From JBCBKZ01 sp039026975 (GTDB lineage: Bacteria > Bacteroidota > Bacteroidia > J057), in assembly GCA_039026975.1 (NCBI GenBank), contig JBCCLI010000294.1:1-8362 (forward strand): 8,362 nucleotides of DNA, given 5' to 3'. Shown one piece after another: positions 6,133-8,362 of this stretch. The notes under the pieces are model-generated. The model was not told the origin of the DNA, ran no database searches, and saw only the letters and a list, made by a program, of their open reading frames with translations. The first letter of the stretch is position 1. Each line of letters opens with the position of its first letter. The translations under genes were made by a program, and so were the position numbers.

Positions 6133-6944
6133 CGGATACTCCTTCTGGCCTTTTTGACTATTCTCTGAGTGGCTTTATTATCGGTTTGTTGTAGCCACAG
6201 TTCTGTGATAGCCATCACAAAGTCTGGACGTGTTTTAGCGGCGTCATTCAGCCAGTTTCCTACGCTGTCTTGCACATATTTTGCCAGGTCAGCATGTAAA
6301 GGGTGTAGAATGGCCTGGGCCAGCTCAGGCTGCTCTTTGAGGGCGTCTATGTGCTTACACCATACACCTCTGGGCCTGCATACCTCCGTAGCAAATCTTC
6401 TGACTTTTTCATCTTTGTCCTGCGTCCATAGGCTGAGTTCTTCTATGGCAGATGCTAGATACACGGCCACCTGCGGCCTGGCAGCCATCCAGGCTATTTC
6501 TCTCACCCCAAAGTGCGGATCAGCTGCATAAGGCTTGAATGCCCTTAGGTAGCTGCTGACGTCTTCCTTTTCTAGGGGTATAAGGTAGGGCGCATAGGAT
6601 CTGATGAGGTCGGAGCCGTGAGTTTGTAAGCTTTCCTCCCAGGTAGCTAATTCCTGAGAAGTAGTAGCTATTTCTTTGAGAGATTCTCCCACTAGTTTGA
6701 CCATTTTCATGGTAGTAGGTTTAGTGAGACTTTTCATCCGTTCTTGGAGAAAGGATATATGAGAAGCCAACCCCAAAGTGGGAAATACAGCCTGAATAAG
6801 CTGAACTTGATCCACAACTAACCACTCGGTCAAGTTGACTGTCTCTAATTTTCCCTGCTCAAGTAATACTTTAACTTTAGGAGAAACATCAGCCGTTTTT
6901 CGTGGCCCTTTTCTTGTGAGAATTTCCTGAGAGATTTCTTCCAT
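6129..6944 (-). CDS. HEAT-repeat DNA alkylation repair protein (AlkC/AlkD superfamily)
   Basis: This 271-residue protein looks like a HEAT-like-repeat alkylpurine glycosylase. After an N-terminal helical region, motifs typical of the group appear: FGVREIAWMAARP (145-157), a DKDEKVRRFATEVCRPRGVW block (176-195) and a KYVQDSVGNWLNDAAKTRPD block (222-241). VRR-x-A-[ST]-E-x-x-RPR followed by YV-x-x-SV-x-N-x-LND-x-x-K is a pattern I associate with AlkC-type (COG4335) proteins rather than AlkD. These enzymes remove 3- or 7-alkylpurines without flipping the base. No Ig-like C-terminal domain is present; the protein stops after a basic tail (KKARRSIR). It is convergent with the DUF2846 pair, overlapping by 4 bases, and downstream of the GNAT gene across a palindrome-bearing gap. 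Superfamily is confident, the AlkC-like assignment moderate. Confidence 0.85.
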   Translation of the reverse strand: MEEISQEILTRKGPRKTADVSPKVKVLLEQGKLETVNLTEWLVVDQVQLIQAVFPTLGLASHISFLQERMKSLTKPTTMKMVKLVGESLKEIATTSQELATWEESLQTHGSDLIRSYAPYLIPLEKEDVSSYLRAFKPYAADPHFGVREIAWMAARPQVAVYLASAIEELSLWTQDKDEKVRRFATEVCRPRGVWCKHIDALKEQPELAQAILHPLHADLAKYVQDSVGNWLNDAAKTRPDFVMAITELWLQQTDNKATQRIVKKARRSIR

Positions 6945-6958
6945 AAAGAAAGATAAGA

Positions 6959-7004
6959 GTAGAGACGCAAGATCTTGCGTCTCTATGATGCCGTCTCTAC
7001 GGCA
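6959..7004. repeat. Compound palindrome between the GNAT and alkylation-repair genes
   Basis: Positions 6960-6985 are a perfect, loopless 26-bp palindrome whose half-site reads TAGAGACGCAAGA. Immediately after it, TGCCGT (6989-6994) and ACGGCA (6999-7004) form a hairpin with a CTCT loop. In addition GTAGAGACG (6959-6967) is exactly complementary to CGTCTCTAC (6992-7000), giving an alternative long-range fold. The element fills most of the 63-base gap between two genes on the minus strand. It could therefore terminate or attenuate transcription from the GNAT gene. It also has the look of a dispersed REP/MITE-like element, which only a genome search could confirm. Confidence 0.7.
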
Positions 7005-7007
7005 GAT

Positions 7008-7502
7008 TTATATCCACTTATGCATGTAGATTTCATCTAGCTGCTGTCCTTCCCAGATCATTCTTCCTGGTTCACGTGCATATTCTTCAAATCCCAGGCT
7101 CTCGTACAGCTTGATAGAACCTGTATTTATGTGGGAGGCACCCAAAAGGATCTTCTGAAGTCCCTCCATCTTTCCAGCCCGCTCAAAGCACGCTTCAAAT
7201 AATGCTCTGGCTATGCCCTTTCTCCGGTAAGCCGCTGATACATATACGCCCCAAATTTCAGATCTATGCTGATGCTTGACCCCTTGGTTTCTTACGAAGC
7301 CTAGCATAGCTACTAGTTTATTATCCTCCTGATAGGCCAGAATGAAGTCCTCCTCATTTTTGGCGGATAGTTTTCGCTCTGTGTCTTGCCTACTGTGGCG
7401 GTACTCAGGTCTCGACCCGAAGGAGTCAGGGTGGAGGCGCAAAGCTTCACTTCTAAGCCTGAGGTATTCATCTGTCCATTCCGGACCTAAAGAGAGGATC
7501 AT
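7008..7502 (-). CDS. GNAT-family N-acetyltransferase
   Basis: This 164-residue protein fits the acetyl-CoA-dependent GNAT fold. The N-terminal half includes LRLRSEALRLHPDSFGS (14-30), a region common in small-molecule acetyltransferases, then the central strands FILAYQEDNKLVAMLGFV (53-70). Motif A is IWGVYVSAAYRRKGIARAL (83-101), where R93-x-x-G96-x-A98 is the acetyl-CoA pyrophosphate loop. Motif B is NTGSIKLYESLGF (126-138), with Tyr133 as the likely general acid and the typical Y-x-x-x-GF ending. The substrate is unknown. It lies 63 bases upstream of the alkylation-repair gene on the same strand, with a palindrome between them, so co-transcription is uncertain. No clear ribosome binding site precedes the ATG at 7502. 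The product should be cytoplasmic; no signal peptide is present. Confidence 0.92.
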   Translation of the reverse strand: MILSLGPEWTDEYLRLRSEALRLHPDSFGSRPEYRHSRQDTERKLSAKNEEDFILAYQEDNKLVAMLGFVRNQGVKHQHRSEIWGVYVSAAYRRKGIARALFEACFERAGKMEGLQKILLGASHINTGSIKLYESLGFEEYAREPGRMIWEGQQLDEIYMHKWI

Positions 7503-7600
7503 GTTATATAGGTAAGATACTACAATAAAATGTCCCCAAGATAGAATAGGTTGATAAACTTTGCACAGGTAGCCTCTCTACATACACGTATTTACCCACT

Positions 7601-7657
7601 CATTCAACATTCACCCATTCACTAACTCACTCACTCAAAACTCCTCATTTATTCCTT
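7601..7657. repeat. Low-complexity CATTCAC-type pyrimidine/adenine tract
   Basis: The gap between the secreted protein and the GNAT gene holds iterated CATTCAC, ACTCAC and CTCAAAACT units on the plus strand, almost free of G. A shorter relative lies at about 4056-4087, just before tag (ACATTCACTCATTC, then ATTCAAAACT). On transcribed strands the two copies sit differently: before a plus-strand gene at 4056 and behind a minus-strand gene here. No coding potential is apparent. Whether this is a dispersed family or simple compositional bias cannot be decided from two copies. Confidence 0.4.
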
Positions 7658-7665
7658 CATTATTA

Positions 7666-8310
7666 TCAAGTAATAATCGGAATGGCCGTTAGGGTCATAG
7701 TGCAGGTATAGATACCGGGTGGGACGTTTTGGTCAAGAAGAATAGGGATACCGAGTTGACCATTGTGTATATGAAACCCTATAGCAAACTGAAGATAAAA
7801 GCTGTTGTCTTCAAACGAGCCAGCATTTCCTGCAGGACCTGGAACAAGTATAGTTTTAGGCCCTCCTGCACCAGTGAAAATCCCCAAAAACCTTATAGGA
7901 CCGACTGGAGTACTAGCTGGGTTAGAAGCGCCATCATGATGAGGAAAGTCTCGTGTCCCTATATCCCATCTTACGCCCCTTTCGGCATACTTATCCTCTG
8001 GTACTATGATATTGAAAATGAGATTACGCATATCTAGCTGGTCCCCAGTGCTATTGGTTAAAGGAGTAAAATCAGCTTGTACTTCAAAGCTGGTGGAGGA
8101 AGATACTTCAAAGGCAGTAGAGGTGAGATCTGTAGCAATACCTTTTTTGTAGTTATTCAAGGTGTTGAATGAAAAATCTACTGAGGCATTCCCAACAATC
8201 CTTAACTCAATAGACTGCGCAAAACTCGCAGAAATATTAATCTCATCAGTCTGGGCAAAAGTAGATACAGAAAAGGCCAGGAAAGCGAATACAATTATGT
8301 TGCTTTTCAT
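7666..8310 (-). CDS. Secreted beta-rich protein of unknown function
   Basis: This 214-residue protein opens with a clean signal peptide (MKSNIIVFAFLAFSVSTFAQ, cleavage after F-A-Q). The mature chain is rich in alternating hydrophobic/polar strands with many Ser, Thr, Asn, Gly and Pro. Examples are ISASFAQSIELRIVG, VDFSFNTLNNYKKGIA and AFEVSSSTSFEVQADF (early domain). A Gly/Pro-rich loop follows (about 145-165), and the C-terminal stretch ends VPPGIYTCTMTLTAIP (196-211). The final PPGIYTxTMTLT element resembles closing strands of immunoglobulin-like or fimbrial-type sandwich domains in secreted proteins (DUF4402-like style). That is resemblance only; I do not recognise the family. It has a single cysteine (203), no lipobox and no sorting domain. 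The start at 8310 is well supported by the signal peptide. Its 5' leader runs to the window edge. Confidence 0.8.
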   Translation of the reverse strand: MKSNIIVFAFLAFSVSTFAQTDEINISASFAQSIELRIVGNASVDFSFNTLNNYKKGIATDLTSTAFEVSSSTSFEVQADFTPLTNSTGDQLDMRNLIFNIIVPEDKYAERGVRWDIGTRDFPHHDGASNPASTPVGPIRFLGIFTGAGGPKTILVPGPAGNAGSFEDNSFYLQFAIGFHIHNGQLGIPILLDQNVPPGIYTCTMTLTAIPIIT

Positions 8311-8362
8311 AGTGTAAAGGGTGAAAAAAATATTTCAATCTTACAGTTAGTTTATTAAGTAA

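Noticed and set aside
7659..7677. ATTATTA / TAATAAT stem around the stop codon of the secreted protein
   Set aside because: The seven base pairs are all A-T and there is no T-run in the transcribed direction, so it is too weak to call a terminator.
2..8349. TAACTGTAA at 2-10 matches TTACAGTTA at 8341-8349 as an inverted repeat near both window ends
   Set aside because: A 9-base match in 8 kb is expected by chance, the window borders are arbitrary, and no mobile-element genes lie between.

Overview
The window looks like ordinary chromosomal DNA from a member of the Bacteroidota, most plausibly a Cytophagales-type bacterium. This is inferred from protein style and gene-start context; no marker gene is present. 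Start codons lack Shine-Dalgarno sequences and tend to follow A/T-rich stretches. The MarR-type regulator, the Tat-exported Gfo/Idh/MocA oxidoreductase and the small secreted proteins ending their signal peptides in S-A-Q, F-S-Q, V-A-Q or F-A-Q are all typical of that phylum. There are no rRNA or tRNA genes, no transposase or phage genes and no CRISPR array that I can see. No stretch above about 300 bases lacks a gene.

Layout, left to right. Positions 1-241 are non-coding. A MarR-family regulator (242-748, +) faces a secreted CAP-domain protein (761-1519, -), with only 12 bases between their stops. The CAP gene diverges from an orphan ParA/MinD-type ATPase (1703-2443, +), whose short leader carries a nested repeat array that could be an operator. 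Next come a Tat-exported Gfo/Idh/MocA oxidoreductase (2564-3964, +), a REP-like imperfect palindrome (3984-4043) and a DNA-3-methyladenine glycosylase I gene, tag (4091-4651, +). Two tandem paralogous secreted DUF2846-type proteins follow (4897-5451 and 5542-6132, +). The second overlaps, tail to tail within one CTAG, a HEAT-repeat DNA alkylation repair protein of the AlkC/AlkD type (6129-6944, -). A perfect 26-bp palindrome plus a second hairpin (6959-7004) separates that gene from a GNAT acetyltransferase (7008-7502, -). The window closes with a secreted, beta-rich protein of unknown function (7666-8310, -).

The genes do not form one obvious pathway. The clearest functional theme is alkylated-base repair: two unrelated glycosylase folds, Tag and an AlkC/AlkD-like HEAT protein, lie within 3 kb of each other and bracket the DUF2846 pair. 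I do not see a convincing new multi-gene system. The most interesting signals are non-coding: the repeat array in front of the ParA gene, the two palindromic elements, and a possibly duplicated leader segment in front of each DUF2846 gene.
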